From NCBI RefSeq assembly GCF_003050965.1, contig NZ_QAOU01000001.1, forward strand, positions 62,001 through 126,000: DNA of 64,000 nucleotides, in the 5' to 3' direction. The translations under genes were made by a program, and so were the position numbers. The stretch comes from Nitrosospira sp. Nsp2. Lineage in GTDB: Bacteria > Pseudomonadota > Gammaproteobacteria > Burkholderiales > Nitrosomonadaceae. Below, piece after piece: positions 1-10,421 of the stretch (within the stretch, counting starts at the first letter, position 1; every line of letters begins with the position of its first letter). Under the pieces are notes generated by a model. The model saw only the letters and a program-made list of their open reading frames with translations, ran no database searches and was not told the origin of the DNA.

Positions 1-1
1 C

Positions 2-1480
2 AGCGAACCGACTCAAACAGAAATGCAGAAGATGATCGATAACTGTCTACAAGACATTTTACGGATTTGGGATAAAGATAAGAATGATCCCTGGTTTCCA
101 GTTGCTGCGCAGGTCGAGCTGTCGGGCGATGACCATATGGATGGTAAAAATTTTATCAACGTACTACAGGGGGTAGGCTCCTTCGAATATAAAAACATTT
201 CGTTGTTATTTGCGCTAATACGATGCTTTCTAATGACGAACCCCGCCAGACTCAGGCTCATCCGCAGGCCTTATCGTGGGATTTGCGAGCCTATGTCAAC
301 GTCCTTTGCCTGGATCTGGCACAGAATCGCGTTTTCAGATGTCAATTTTTTCGAACATCTGCTTGTGTTTTTAAGCTTGGAGGCTTCGCGACGCCAGCAT
401 TATCCTCGCATTATCCCGATTCTCGAAAATCTACTGCGTTATTGTGTGTGTAGCAGTCGAGAGTGGCTCGAAACACCGAATAATCTCATTCGGCACCCAG
501 CTATTACGTGCTTGCCGAAAGATGAAGAGGGGAGACCTCTTTGTCGGCTGTCCGAAGAAGCCCTGCAAAAGAAACGGAACCTGGGATTCGGCGATTACGT
601 TCCGGATACGGATACAACCTTTCTCACGTTAGCGATGGCGAGAAAGTGGCTTGACTTTGTGCAGAGGGAGCAGTTGGCCGTGGACGGAGGGCTTCTCGAA
701 AGTTGTGAGTCGCTTTTGGCTTACCCTTGGGTGAAAATTATTGGTGAGTACCAGGTAGGAGGCAAATACAACTCGAATCCACCCACCATTCAGATCACCC
801 GCCCGTTGGATTACGAGGGTGCCGTGCCGATATGGTTTGATAAAACGTTCAAGAACGAAGACGGCAGGATGATCAGGGAAGTATTAGGTAATGAGATTTG
901 CCCCGGTCACAACATGGACATTCTAGACGCCATTCTTGTTAACCGGAAACAATGGTTGGCTTTAGAGGGTGAAAACCTGGTCTTTTTACAGCGGTTGCTT
1001 GATTTTCATTATCGAGCCTTCGTAAGCGGTAATTTTCACCATGAAACGGCCCTCAAATATTATTTGCCGGAAATGTATGTCTATTATTTGGGGCGTATGT
1101 ATCGGACTTACACGACACTCACTGATATAGATAAACGTATCCTTGACCCTGACAAAAAAATTGAAGACATGCGCAAGATTGCTCAGCAGTATTGCAAGGA
1201 TGAGTTAATCGGGTATTCCCTCAACGCCTTCGATGCCGCCTTGGCAGTATCTGCGCTCGCGCTGCTGGAATATGAGCCGAGACATGACGGAGTAATTGCT
1301 GCTGGCCTGAAGGTTCTGAGCCAGGCGACGGGGGAAGGCAGAGGCAGCCATCCTTACCGAGCCTATGAATGGAACCGCATGCGTCACCCTACCCGAATTC
1401 TGATCGGCAGTGAGGTTGCAACCGCGTTCTTTGTGCTGAGAGCCAGTAGTGAAGCTATGCGCTACCTCAAAAATGAGTAA
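2..1480 (+). CDS. Hypothetical protein, probably 5'-truncated by the window edge
   Basis: I do not recognise this protein. The frame is open from the first bases of the window. The first ATG, at 23, has no ribosome binding site, so the gene probably begins outside the window; 485 residues follow that ATG. There is no signal peptide or obvious membrane helix. The sequence is rich in aromatic residues and looks largely alpha-helical. Near residue 194 (counting from the ATG) a PDTDTT motif is followed by a helix, and near the C-terminus is a VATAFFVLRA helix. This vaguely recalls the PDxDDT loop and alpha/alpha-toroid helices of class II terpenoid cyclases, but the last Asp of the acid motif is replaced by Thr. 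A toroid fold is therefore only a guess. The next gene lies on the opposite strand, so context gives no help. Confidence 0.55.
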   Translation, partial: SEPTQTEMQKMIDNCLQDILRIWDKDKNDPWFPVAAQVELSGDDHMDGKNFINVLQGVGSFEYKNISLLFALIRCFLMTNPARLRLIRRPYRGICEPMSTSFAWIWHRIAFSDVNFFEHLLVFLSLEASRRQHYPRIIPILENLLRYCVCSSREWLETPNNLIRHPAITCLPKDEEGRPLCRLSEEALQKKRNLGFGDYVPDTDTTFLTLAMARKWLDFVQREQLAVDGGLLESCESLLAYPWVKIIGEYQVGGKYNSNPPTIQITRPLDYEGAVPIWFDKTFKNEDGRMIREVLGNEICPGHNMDILDAILVNRKQWLALEGENLVFLQRLLDFHYRAFVSGNFHHETALKYYLPEMYVYYLGRMYRTYTTLTDIDKRILDPDKKIEDMRKIAQQYCKDELIGYSLNAFDAALAVSALALLEYEPRHDGVIAAGLKVLSQATGEGRGSHPYRAYEWNRMRHPTRILIGSEVATAFFVLRASSEAMRYLKNE

Positions 1481-1609
1481 TTATGAAGGGTGAGTGACAG
1501 AACCCGATTTATGCGCATTATTCAACGGATACTCACCGCGAACATTCCCACCTTGTTTGGGGACAAAGGACGTTATCAGTAAGCGGGACCCGTATCCGCG
1601 TGAAGTGAA

Positions 1610-2455
1610 TCACCTCCGAAGCGCTTCGGCGTGAAAACGCAGATGGCTTTCGATGAAGGTACTGATAAAAAAATAACTGTGATCGTAGCCCGCACGCATA
1701 TTGAACTGCACAGGATAATTCGCTGCCTCGGAAGCGGCGATGAATCGTTCAGGCTTAAGTTGCTCGGCCAGGAATTCGTCGGCGTCGCCCTGGTCGATCA
1801 ATATTGGTAGTTGCTGGGATCGGTCCGCCGTCTCGATGAGTAATGTCGCGTCATAGTCCCGCCACCTTTCGATATCGCTGCCCAAATAATGGCTGAATGC
1901 TTTTTTCCCCCACGGGCTGTTGGTCGGGTTGGCGATGGGTGAAAAGGCGGAGACTGCGCGATAGCGGTGGGGGTTGCGTAGGGCTATGACCAGTGCGCCG
2001 TGTCCGCCCATCGAATGCCCGCTGATCGAACGACGGTTGCTGGTCGGAAAAGAGCCCTCGATCACAGACGGGAGTTCGTCGACGATATAGTCGTACATGC
2101 GGTAGTGGCGGCTCCATGGTTCCTGGGTCGCATTCACGTAAAATCCCGCGCCCACCCCCAGATCATACGCATTCTCGGCATCCGCCACGCCTTCCCCACG
2201 GGGACTGGTGTCGGGGACGACCAGCATGATGCCGAGTTCTGCAGCCACGCGCTGCGCCCCCGCCTTATTGGTGAAATTCTCGTCGGTACAGGTTAATCCC
2301 GATAACCAGTAAAGTACCGGCAGCTTGCTTCCACTGCGGGGCGGAAGATAAACCGAGAAATTCATTTCGCAATTCAGCGCGGTTGAGAAGTGACGATAGC
2401 GCTCTTGCGAGCCCTCAAACGAGCGCTGGGTTGAGAGAACTTGCAGTACTTGCAT
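1610..2455 (-). CDS. fghA: S-formylglutathione hydrolase (esterase D family)
   Basis: This enzyme hydrolyses S-formylglutathione to formate and glutathione, the second step of glutathione-dependent formaldehyde detoxification in the cytoplasm. The 281-residue protein has the alpha/beta-hydrolase fold with the nucleophile Ser148 in GHSMGGHGA, an LSGLTCTDENF oxyanion region near the N-terminus, a DQGDADEF acidic segment and the C-terminal GYDHSYFF histidine. All of these are esterase D hallmarks, and the length fits the family. The frame stays open upstream to about 2638, but the start at 2455 gives the usual N-terminus (MQVLQVLSTQRSFEG) and leaves 34 bases after the dehydrogenase gene. It is almost certainly co-transcribed with frmA, which makes its substrate. 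Confidence 0.95.
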   Translation of the reverse strand: MQVLQVLSTQRSFEGSQERYRHFSTALNCEMNFSVYLPPRSGSKLPVLYWLSGLTCTDENFTNKAGAQRVAAELGIMLVVPDTSPRGEGVADAENAYDLGVGAGFYVNATQEPWSRHYRMYDYIVDELPSVIEGSFPTSNRRSISGHSMGGHGALVIALRNPHRYRAVSAFSPIANPTNSPWGKKAFSHYLGSDIERWRDYDATLLIETADRSQQLPILIDQGDADEFLAEQLKPERFIAASEAANYPVQFNMRAGYDHSYFFISTFIESHLRFHAEALRR

Positions 2456-2489
2456 AGTCTGAATCCCGTTCCAGTTCTGATTCCGCCTA

Positions 2490-3683
<1,194 letters not shown>

Positions 3684-3904
3684 TTACAAATGATGCCGCT
3701 TCTGTGCCGATCCGGCGGAAGCTTTTTTACGTCTTCTTCTGGCGATTGCCGTACCGAGAGCCGGAACGGGGAAAAGCATGTTTTGGGCCAAAAGCTCAGT
3801 GGACACCGACGAGGTTGGCTTTTTCGTACAACGCGTCTATGATGAAGTAGGCCCGTTTGAATCTCTGCCTTGATTTGCCTGTTAATGCTTTTAAGGAGGT
3901 CATG

Positions 3905-4414
3905 ATGAGACGAATCTATTTTCTTTCCCCCGATATTGAGACCACTAAACGTATAGTCGACGACCTGCTGTTGGCTCGAATCGAGGAGCGGCACATTCAT
4001 GTGGTCGCCAAGCGCGGCACGGAACTGGAGGATCTGCCTGAGGCGAACCTGCTTCAAAAAAGCGATTTTGTCCCGGCGGTAGAACGTGGGCTCGCAGTGG
4101 GCGGATCGGCCGGCGCGCTTGCGGGACTGGTTGCAGTCGCGCTTCCTCCTGCTTCCACGGTAATTGCCGGCGGGGTTTTGCTGGGGAGCGCGCTGGTCGG
4201 CGCGGGAGTAGGTGCATGGGCCGGGAGTCTGATAGGGGTCAGCACGCCCAGTTCCAGGATCAAGCAGTTCGAACAGGCTATCGAGTCAGGACATCTACTG
4301 GTGTTGGCTGATGTGCCAAAAAACCGCGTTGCTGAGATCGAGGCGAAGATAAAACAACATTTGCCGGAAGTGGATATTGAAGGGACCGAACCTATCATAC
4401 CGGCATTTCCCTGA
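3905..4414 (+). CDS. Glycine-zipper membrane-associated protein (DUF1269-like)
   Basis: This 169-residue protein is of unknown function. Residues 1-60 form an alpha/beta segment beginning RRIYFLSPD, with a pattern (phase of DDLLLARIEERHIHVVA) that recalls ferredoxin-like regulatory domains. Residues about 60-115 are a glycine/alanine-rich double hydrophobic stretch (GGSAGALAGLVAVAL, GVLLGSALVGAGVGAWAGSLIG) of the glycine-zipper type. The C-terminal part (residues 120-169) repeats the first fold and may bind it. This layout matches DUF1269-like stress proteins, so membrane association is inferred. A near-perfect AAGGAGG at 3893-3899 sits five bases before the second of two tandem ATGs, which fixes the start at 3905. 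The gene stands alone between frmA (divergent) and a minus-strand flavoprotein (convergent). Confidence 0.75.
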   Translation: MRRIYFLSPDIETTKRIVDDLLLARIEERHIHVVAKRGTELEDLPEANLLQKSDFVPAVERGLAVGGSAGALAGLVAVALPPASTVIAGGVLLGSALVGAGVGAWAGSLIGVSTPSSRIKQFEQAIESGHLLVLADVPKNRVAEIEAKIKQHLPEVDIEGTEPIIPAFP

Positions 4415-4420
4415 GTAGGA

Positions 4421-5614
4421 CTATCGGGTAAGCCCTGTGAACTGCTTCATGAAGCGACGATCGATCCAGTCTTTCAATCGCCAGAAAAGCGCAGAGTGGC
4501 CGGCCAAGGGCCCGTATGACGCAATGGCGCGTCCATCCGCGGTGCCGATAAGGCTAAGACTGTGGCGTTGCGTTTTATAGGCCCCCAGCGGCGCGCCCGC
4601 GAAATAAGCGCGCAGGTTGCGCTCCAGCGGTTTAGCCATGCGCACCGCGAAGACACCGGACTTCGGCAGTCTCCGATTTTCGATGGCAGCCACATCCCCC
4701 GCTGCAAAGATCCAATGATGGCTTATTGTCTGAAGTGTGGGGGTGACTCGAACGAAGCCTTCAATCGTGGTTTCCAGTCCGCTTTCAGCCAGCCACGCGG
4801 GAGGCGCGGCTTGCGCGGCCCAAAAGACGAAGTCGGCGGCAATGGTTTTTCCGGTATCAAGGCGAACGCTATCCGGCATGACCTCCACCACTCGGCGGTC
4901 CGTGATGACGGACACCTTGCGGATGCCCAGAACCTCGGCGGCAATACGTCGCGTTCGCGGATGGTATCCCGGCAGCAGATGCGGACCGGCATGAATAACG
5001 GTAAACGCTCCGTTGTCTCCCAGCCGCGAATGCATGGCTAGTGCCAATTCCACTCCGCCTGCGCCCCCGCCCACGACAACGATTCGCAAACTCTGTTTCG
5101 AGTGTGCTGCTGCTTCGACACGTGCCCATCCGCTCAGCAATTCCGGAACGGGTTTGGATGGAATTGCCCATGCTTCCGCACCGGCTACGCCTGCCATGCA
5201 TGATGTGCCGCCGACATTGATGGAGACTGCGTCAGCAGTCAACGTTGGAGGGTTGAAGTCGACGAGGATCTGTTTTCGCTTCAAATCGATTCCGCGTGCT
5301 TCCGAGTGAATGAAGCGGGCACCTGCGAAATGGCACAGGCGGCGCAGGTCTATCATCATTTCATCGCGGGTGTAGATGCCGCTGATATGACCCGGCAGCA
5401 TCCCCGAATAAGCCGCATGCTCGACGTCGCTTATCAGCGTCACGTGAACATTCCCCAGGGGGTTGTCGCCGAACTTCCGCAGCAGCAGGACATGAGCATG
5501 GCCCGGGCCGATAAGTATCAGCTCGCGAAAGCTGGCATTGTTCGATGAGTTGAACGAGTTTGCGATGGCTTGAACTTCCTCAGGGTTTCGGTTTTGTCCG
5601 TGCTGGTTTATCAT
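4421..5614 (-). CDS. FAD-dependent pyridine nucleotide-disulfide oxidoreductase, SelD-associated type
   Basis: This 397-residue flavoprotein resembles type II NADH dehydrogenases. The FAD-binding Rossmann fold starts near residue 31 (ELILIGPGHAHVLLL) and contains the AAYSGMLPGHISG segment typical of the family that is often fused to, or encoded beside, selenophosphate synthase (TIGR03169). An NAD(P)-binding fold follows around residue 175 (RIVVVGGGAGGVELA), and the second FAD contact is IFAAGDVAAIE. No redox-active CxxxxC pair is visible, which argues against a disulfide reductase. No selD gene lies in the window, so a link to selenium is only by family. The start is uncertain because no ribosome binding site precedes 5614. 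It is divergent from the DUF971 gene. Confidence 0.85.
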   Translation of the reverse strand: MINQHGQNRNPEEVQAIANSFNSSNNASFRELILIGPGHAHVLLLRKFGDNPLGNVHVTLISDVEHAAYSGMLPGHISGIYTRDEMMIDLRRLCHFAGARFIHSEARGIDLKRKQILVDFNPPTLTADAVSINVGGTSCMAGVAGAEAWAIPSKPVPELLSGWARVEAAAHSKQSLRIVVVGGGAGGVELALAMHSRLGDNGAFTVIHAGPHLLPGYHPRTRRIAAEVLGIRKVSVITDRRVVEVMPDSVRLDTGKTIAADFVFWAAQAAPPAWLAESGLETTIEGFVRVTPTLQTISHHWIFAAGDVAAIENRRLPKSGVFAVRMAKPLERNLRAYFAGAPLGAYKTQRHSLSLIGTADGRAIASYGPLAGHSALFWRLKDWIDRRFMKQFTGLTR

Positions 5615-5654
5615 GCGCGGTTCGCGAACGAGGAAACGGCCGAGGAAACCGAGA

Positions 5655-6023
5655 ATGGCAGGACTGAATAAAGGTACTCCTAATCCTGTTGAAATAAAAC
5701 TGCACCGAAAATCGAGAATTTTGGAGATTTCTTTCAGCGACGGTCAAACTTTTCGATTTCCATGCGAGTTTTTACGTGTCTATTCCCCTTCCGCTGAGGT
5801 GAAAGGCCATGGTGCGGGACAGGAAACGCTGCAAACCGGCAAGAAGGAAGTGAATATCAACCATATCGAACCTGTCGGCAATTACGCGATTCAGCTTAAT
5901 TTTTCCGATGGCCATAATACCGGACTGTATTCCTGGGATTTACTTTACGATTATGGTTTACGCCAAGACGAGATGTGGCAACACTATTTGAGGCGGATGG
6001 AAGCGGCGGGTGCGGTCAGGTAG
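5655..6023 (+). CDS. DUF971 / GBBH-like N-terminal domain protein
   Basis: This small (122-residue) cytoplasmic protein consists of one DUF971 domain, the beta-rich module found at the N-terminus of gamma-butyrobetaine hydroxylase. The family pattern is visible in LEISFSDGQTFRFPCEFLRVYSPSAEV, IEPVGNYAIQLNFSDGHNTGLYSW and the terminal YLRRMEAAG. The start at 5655 is preceded by GAGGAA seven bases upstream; longer readings run into an Arg-rich stretch that looks non-coding. In betaproteobacteria this gene commonly precedes ubiE, as here, which hints at a role tied to quinone metabolism, but its activity is unknown. Confidence 0.88.
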   Translation: MAGLNKGTPNPVEIKLHRKSRILEISFSDGQTFRFPCEFLRVYSPSAEVKGHGAGQETLQTGKKEVNINHIEPVGNYAIQLNFSDGHNTGLYSWDLLYDYGLRQDEMWQHYLRRMEAAGAVR

Positions 6024-6125
6024 GCGCGCCGTTTGCCGGCGTTCCATCTTCGAGAAACAAAGCACGTGGTAACTTCATCGATATGATAATTTGTGCATTC
6101 TTTCTTGACATAAGACTGGGCGTTC

Positions 6126-6860
6126 ATGACTAAGACTACGCATTTCGGGTTTAATACCGTTGCTGAAACAGAGAAAGCCCGCCGGGTGGCCGGTGTTTTC
6201 GATTCAGTAGCCGAGCGCTATAACCTGATGAATGACCTGATGTCTGCCGGCATGCACCGTTTGTGGAAGCGCTTCGCGATCGAGGCAAGCGGAGTTAAAA
6301 AAGGTGAGCGGGTGCTGGACATTGCTGGCGGTACCGGGGATCTCAGCACGTTATTTTGGGAGCAGGTCGGCGGCTCCGGCGAGGTCTGGCTTACTGACAT
6401 AAATAATTCCATGCTTACGATAGGCCGTGACCGGTTGCTGGACGAAGGCGCGGCTGTATCGGTCGCACAATGCGATGCCGAAAAGCTGCCGTTCCCCGAC
6501 GACTATTTTGATTGCATAAGCGTTGCGTTTGGGCTCAGAAACATGACTCACAAGGACGTCGCGCTTGGGGAAATGTTGCGTGTCCTTCGCCCTGGCGGGC
6601 GCCTCATCGTGCTCGAATTCTCGAAGGTATGGAAACCATTGCAGCGTTTCTACGATCTTTACTCATTCAATGTCCTCCCCGCCATGGGCAAGCTCATCGC
6701 CCAGGATAGCGAGAGCTATCGCTATCTGGCCGAATCCATCCGGGTGCATCCCTCTCAGGAAGAATTAAAACAGTTAATGCAACAGGCCGGGTTTGACCGG
6801 GTGGAGTATTTTAACCTGACCGCGAGTGTCGTCGCACTTCACCGCGGCTACAAGTTTTGA
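6126..6860 (+). CDS. ubiE: Ubiquinone/menaquinone biosynthesis C-methyltransferase
   Basis: This is the SAM-dependent C-methyltransferase that methylates the ring of 2-octaprenyl-6-methoxy-1,4-benzoquinol in ubiquinone synthesis (and demethylmenaquinol where menaquinone is made). The 244-residue protein contains the UbiE signatures [19 protein letters not shown] near the N-terminus, SAM motif [13 protein letters not shown], the CDAEKLPF segment, the [12 protein letters not shown] motif and [13 protein letters not shown]. The C-terminal [15 protein letters not shown] is canonical. Length and N-terminus match the family. It lies 102 bases downstream of the DUF971 gene on the same strand, probably in one transcript. 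Confidence 0.97.
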   Translation: MTKTTHFGFNTVAETEKARRVAGVFDSVAERYNLMNDLMSAGMHRLWKRFAIEASGVKKGERVLDIAGGTGDLSTLFWEQVGGSGEVWLTDINNSMLTIGRDRLLDEGAAVSVAQCDAEKLPFPDDYFDCISVAFGLRNMTHKDVALGEMLRVLRPGGRLIVLEFSKVWKPLQRFYDLYSFNVLPAMGKLIAQDSESYRYLAESIRVHPSQEELKQLMQQAGFDRVEYFNLTASVVALHRGYKF

Positions 6861-7344
6861 TAAGAGTCGGTTCGACATGGCCTGCATTTCGGACCCACGT
6901 ACTGGCAGTCGCGGTCCAAGGGGAGCGTTTGGGTAATACCCTCCGCAGCGCAAGCGCAAGATGGCTTGCCTTCAAGTTGTCCAGTAGTACCGTGGGGACT
7001 TAACTGTGGTGGGTGCACGTTCGCGAAGTCATTCGACATATTGATGTTGACGTACGAATACTCGAACAATGCCCGGATTGCGGTCTCGCTTCGTCAGGGC
7101 GGGGCGGAAAGCCCGGGCATATGGATAAGTATTTTTAGCTGGTATCATCCTTAAAGCGTAACCGGAACTTGCTGTCGCCATTCCGGTAAAAATCGCTCCT
7201 ACAAAACCATAATAAGCTCCTGTCCTATTATTGTTTGGACTTTCTGAAAGGAGCGGCGCCTCGCACCTCAATGGCCCGGTTTCATGGTGTGCGGAATTAC
7301 GTCGTCACCACCTGGGTTACAAAGCAGGTTTTCAGGAGGTAAGA
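6861..7344. other. Intergenic region upstream of the sucrose operon, with an inverted repeat
   Basis: No gene is recognisable in this 484-base stretch. It should contain the promoter of the fructokinase-sucrose operon. A perfect 8-base inverted repeat (ATGCCCGG at 7069-7076 with CCGGGCAT at 7113-7120) encloses a 36-base G-rich loop, and could form a leader hairpin or mark a protein-binding site. A strong ribosome binding site (CAGGAGGTAAG) ends the region at 7333-7343. Confidence 0.4.
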
Positions 7345-8256
7345 ATGCCCGACCTTCGCCATGTTGTATTATTGTTTGGCGAAATCTTGATAGACCGGTT
7401 TCCTGACAGGGAAGTGTTGGGCGGCGCACCGCTGAATGTAGCCCGACACTTGCATGCTTTCGGTTGCACGCCTGTACTGATTACACGTGTTGGACAGGAC
7501 GCGGCTGGTGCGCGACTGTTGCAGACCTTGAGAGGTTCAGGCCTGGCCACTCATGGGGTGCAGCTTGATTCCGTGTACCATACCGGCGTGGTGGAGGTGA
7601 AATTTACCGCCGCTGGTCACCGGTTCGATATCCTTCCCGATCAGGCCTATGACCATATCCATCCGCGATTATCCAGAATTGCCGCGCTTGCTGCGAGCCC
7701 CGAATGGATCTATTTCGGGACGCTGGCCCAGCGTGCCAGCTCGCATCGGGCGCTGCGCCACACCTTGCGCGCAGTCCGAGGTCAGCGGTTTTTTGACATT
7801 AATCTGCGTGACCCATGGATATGCCCGGATCGCATACGCTGGTCGTTGCAGCACGCGGACGTAGTAAAGGCGAATGATGCCGAGCTGGCGCGAATAGCCC
7901 AGCTATTTGGCCTGGAGGAGACTTCTGCTGAAGCGCAGGCACATACCCTGGTGCGACAGTATCACCTCAGGGGAGTTCTTGTCACATGCGGTGCAGCGGG
8001 CGCGTGGTGGCTGGACGATTCTGCGGAACCCATAACGGTTGCGTCCGAATCAGTGGAGAATATCCGTGACACGGTGGGGGCCGGCGACGCATTTTCCGCC
8101 GTCTTTATACTCGGACAGTTACGCGGCTGGGACCTTACCGCAACCTTGCAGCGAGCGCATCGTTTTGCCGGCGCAATTTGCCAGATACGCGGAGCAATTC
8201 CGGATCACGACGATTTCTACAAGCCGTTCACGGAGGAATGGTCTTCACCGAAATGA
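7345..8256 (+). CDS. Fructokinase (PfkB-family carbohydrate kinase)
   Basis: This kinase phosphorylates fructose with ATP; next to sucrose synthase its likely job is to trap the fructose released from sucrose as fructose 6-phosphate. The 303-residue protein has the PfkB sugar-binding N-terminus (LFGEILIDRFPD, LGGAPLNVARHLHAFG) and the C-terminal signature DTVGAGDAFSAVFI, with catalytic Asp248. The start at 7345 has AGGAGGT seven bases upstream; the frame is open to 7231 but without such a signal. Its last codons overlap the first codons of the sucrose-phosphate synthase gene (ATGA at 8253-8256), a sign of translational coupling. Specificity for fructose is inferred from the operon. Confidence 0.92.
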   Translation: MPDLRHVVLLFGEILIDRFPDREVLGGAPLNVARHLHAFGCTPVLITRVGQDAAGARLLQTLRGSGLATHGVQLDSVYHTGVVEVKFTAAGHRFDILPDQAYDHIHPRLSRIAALAASPEWIYFGTLAQRASSHRALRHTLRAVRGQRFFDINLRDPWICPDRIRWSLQHADVVKANDAELARIAQLFGLEETSAEAQAHTLVRQYHLRGVLVTCGAAGAWWLDDSAEPITVASESVENIRDTVGAGDAFSAVFILGQLRGWDLTATLQRAHRFAGAICQIRGAIPDHDDFYKPFTEEWSSPK

Positions 8257-10421
8257 ACGAATTATATATCTTAATGCTGAGCCTGCACGGCCTGATCCGG
8301 GGGAGCGACCTGGAGCTGGGGCGTGATGCGGATACCGGGGGCCAGATATTATATGTAGTGGAATTGGCGCGATCGCTGGCCCGTCAACGCCAGGTTACCA
8401 AAGTCGATCTCTTGACCAGGCGGATAGAAGATCCGACGGTGTCGTCCGACTACGCGCGACCCGTAGAGACGCTAGGTAGGCATGCCCGCATTATTCGCCT
8501 TCCGTGCGGACCTCGCCGCTATCTGCGTAAGGAGAGCATGTGGCCCCACCTCGACCAGCTTGTTGACCGCGCCTTGCTTTTTCTGCGCGAGCAGAAGCGG
8601 TTACCCGATGTCATTCATAGCCATTACGCCGACGCGGGGTATGTCGGGATGCAGCTTTCCCAGCTTCTGGGCATCCCGCAGATTCACACCGGCCATTCCC
8701 TTGGGCGCAGCAAACATCAACGTCTGCTGGCGCAGGGCCGTAAACCACAGGCACTAGAACGTCAATTTAATTTTCGCCGCAGAATCGCCACTGAAGAAGC
8801 CGTGTTGCAGCACGCGAGCCTCATAATAACCAGTACCCCTCAGGAAAGCGCCGAGCAGTACGGCCTGTATACGAATTATCACCCCGAACGCGCAATCGTC
8901 ATTCCACCGGGAACAGACATTTCCCGTTTCGCTCCCCCCAGCCGCCGGATTCCACCTGAACCCGAGGTTGCCCCCATCATCGATCGTTTCCTGACGCATC
9001 CGCGCCAGCCTCTTATACTGGCGATCTGCCGGCCGGAAATACGAAAAAATCTCGGGGCATTAATCGCCGCCTTCGGTAATTCGTCCAAATTAAGGGAACA
9101 GGCTAACCTTGCCATTATTGCCGGCAATCGCACTGATATCAGGGCGCTCGACGATGCTCAGTCTGAAGTAATGACCGATCTCCTGCTTGATATTGATCGT
9201 TACGATCTTTGGGGCAAGGTGGCCCTGCCCAAGCAGCACAAGCCCGCTGACATTCCCGGTTTTTATCGTCTCGCAGCGCGACGCCGGGGTGTGTTTGTCA
9301 ACCCAGCGCTTACCGAGCCGTTTGGTCTTACCTTGATTGAAGCTGCTGCGAGCGGGTTGCCGGTGGTTGTTACCGAAGACGGTGGTCCGCGCGATATTCT
9401 TGCTCACTGCAAGAACGGATTGCTGGTCAACCCCACCGATATAAGCGCTATCGCGGCTGCGATCGAATACGTACTGGACGAGCCATCCCGTTGGCAGCGC
9501 TGGGCCCGCAACGGTATCTTGGGCGTTAAAAACCACTACACCTGGGATGCGCACGTCCGCAAGTATCTGCACGCTTTGTCACGTTTGCTCCACCACGAGC
9601 GCAAGCGCATCCGCCGCAATATCGCGATCCACCAGCGACCGCAACGCCATCCGCTACCGTTGGTCTCACAGATGCTTATCAGTGATATAGACAACACCCT
9701 TTTAGGAGATCGTGCCGCCTTACGGCGCTTTCTTTCGACCTTGCGAGCAACGCCCCCGAATTTGGGCTTCGGGGTGGCGACTGGCCGTACTTTGAATAGC
9801 GCGGTGAAAATATTGAAGGAATGGAACGTACCCCTGCCCGATGTATTTATTACAGCGGTGGGCAGCGAGATCAACTATGGCCCTGAACTCAGACCGGATG
9901 TGGGATGGCAGAATTTTATCAAGCACCTGTGGCGCCGGGGTGCGGTCGAGGATGCACTCCGGGCAGTGCCCGGACTGACTTTGCAACCAGCGGAAAACCA
10001 GCGCGAATTCAAGCTCAGCTATAATGTTGACCCGGTTCTACTGCCGCCAATAACCGAAATCAGGAGCCTTCTGCGTGAGCAGAACCTGTCTGCTCAATTG
10101 ATTTATTCACGGGCGGCATATCTCGATGTTTTGCCGGTGCGCGCTTCCAAGGGACGAGCGATACGTTATCTGGCCTACAAGTGGGGGTTGCCCCTGCGAG
10201 CCTTTCTTGTTGCCGGTGACTCTGGCAATGACCATGAGATGCTAATAGGGGATACGCTTGGCGTAGTGGTTTCCAACCACAGCCCCGAGCTCGCGAGTCT
10301 CCGCGGCAATGAGCAGATTTATTTTGCTCAGACCAGCTACGCGGATGGCATTGCTGAAGGCATGGCTCATTACAGATTTGGGATTTCCATACTGGAGACT
10401 GTGAATGATTCAGAAATTTGA
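8253..10421 (+). CDS. spsA: Sucrose-phosphate synthase fused to sucrose-phosphatase
   Basis: This bifunctional enzyme makes sucrose 6-phosphate from UDP-glucose and fructose 6-phosphate, then removes the phosphate. The 722-residue protein has an N-terminal GT-B glycosyltransferase (residues 1-470). It begins with the sucrose-synthase family loop [20 protein letters not shown] and ends with the E-x7-E donor-site motif [23 protein letters not shown] phosphatase domain follows from residue 474, with nucleophile and acid Asp478/Asp480 in SDIDNTLLG, a TGRT motif and [10 protein letters not shown] near the end. All HAD residues are present, so the phosphatase half is probably active. This two-domain size matches cyanobacterial SPS. 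The start at 8253 overlaps the fructokinase stop; an upstream in-frame ATG at 8238 abuts its Shine-Dalgarno sequence and is less likely. Confidence 0.95.
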   Translation: MNELYILMLSLHGLIRGSDLELGRDADTGGQILYVVELARSLARQRQVTKVDLLTRRIEDPTVSSDYARPVETLGRHARIIRLPCGPRRYLRKESMWPHLDQLVDRALLFLREQKRLPDVIHSHYADAGYVGMQLSQLLGIPQIHTGHSLGRSKHQRLLAQGRKPQALERQFNFRRRIATEEAVLQHASLIITSTPQESAEQYGLYTNYHPERAIVIPPGTDISRFAPPSRRIPPEPEVAPIIDRFLTHPRQPLILAICRPEIRKNLGALIAAFGNSSKLREQANLAIIAGNRTDIRALDDAQSEVMTDLLLDIDRYDLWGKVALPKQHKPADIPGFYRLAARRRGVFVNPALTEPFGLTLIEAAASGLPVVVTEDGGPRDILAHCKNGLLVNPTDISAIAAAIEYVLDEPSRWQRWARNGILGVKNHYTWDAHVRKYLHALSRLLHHERKRIRRNIAIHQRPQRHPLPLVSQMLISDIDNTLLGDRAALRRFLSTLRATPPNLGFGVATGRTLNSAVKILKEWNVPLPDVFITAVGSEINYGPELRPDVGWQNFIKHLWRRGAVEDALRAVPGLTLQPAENQREFKLSYNVDPVLLPPITEIRSLLREQNLSAQLIYSRAAYLDVLPVRASKGRAIRYLAYKWGLPLRAFLVAGDSGNDHEMLIGDTLGVVVSNHSPELASLRGNEQIYFAQTSYADGIAEGMAHYRFGISILETVNDSEI

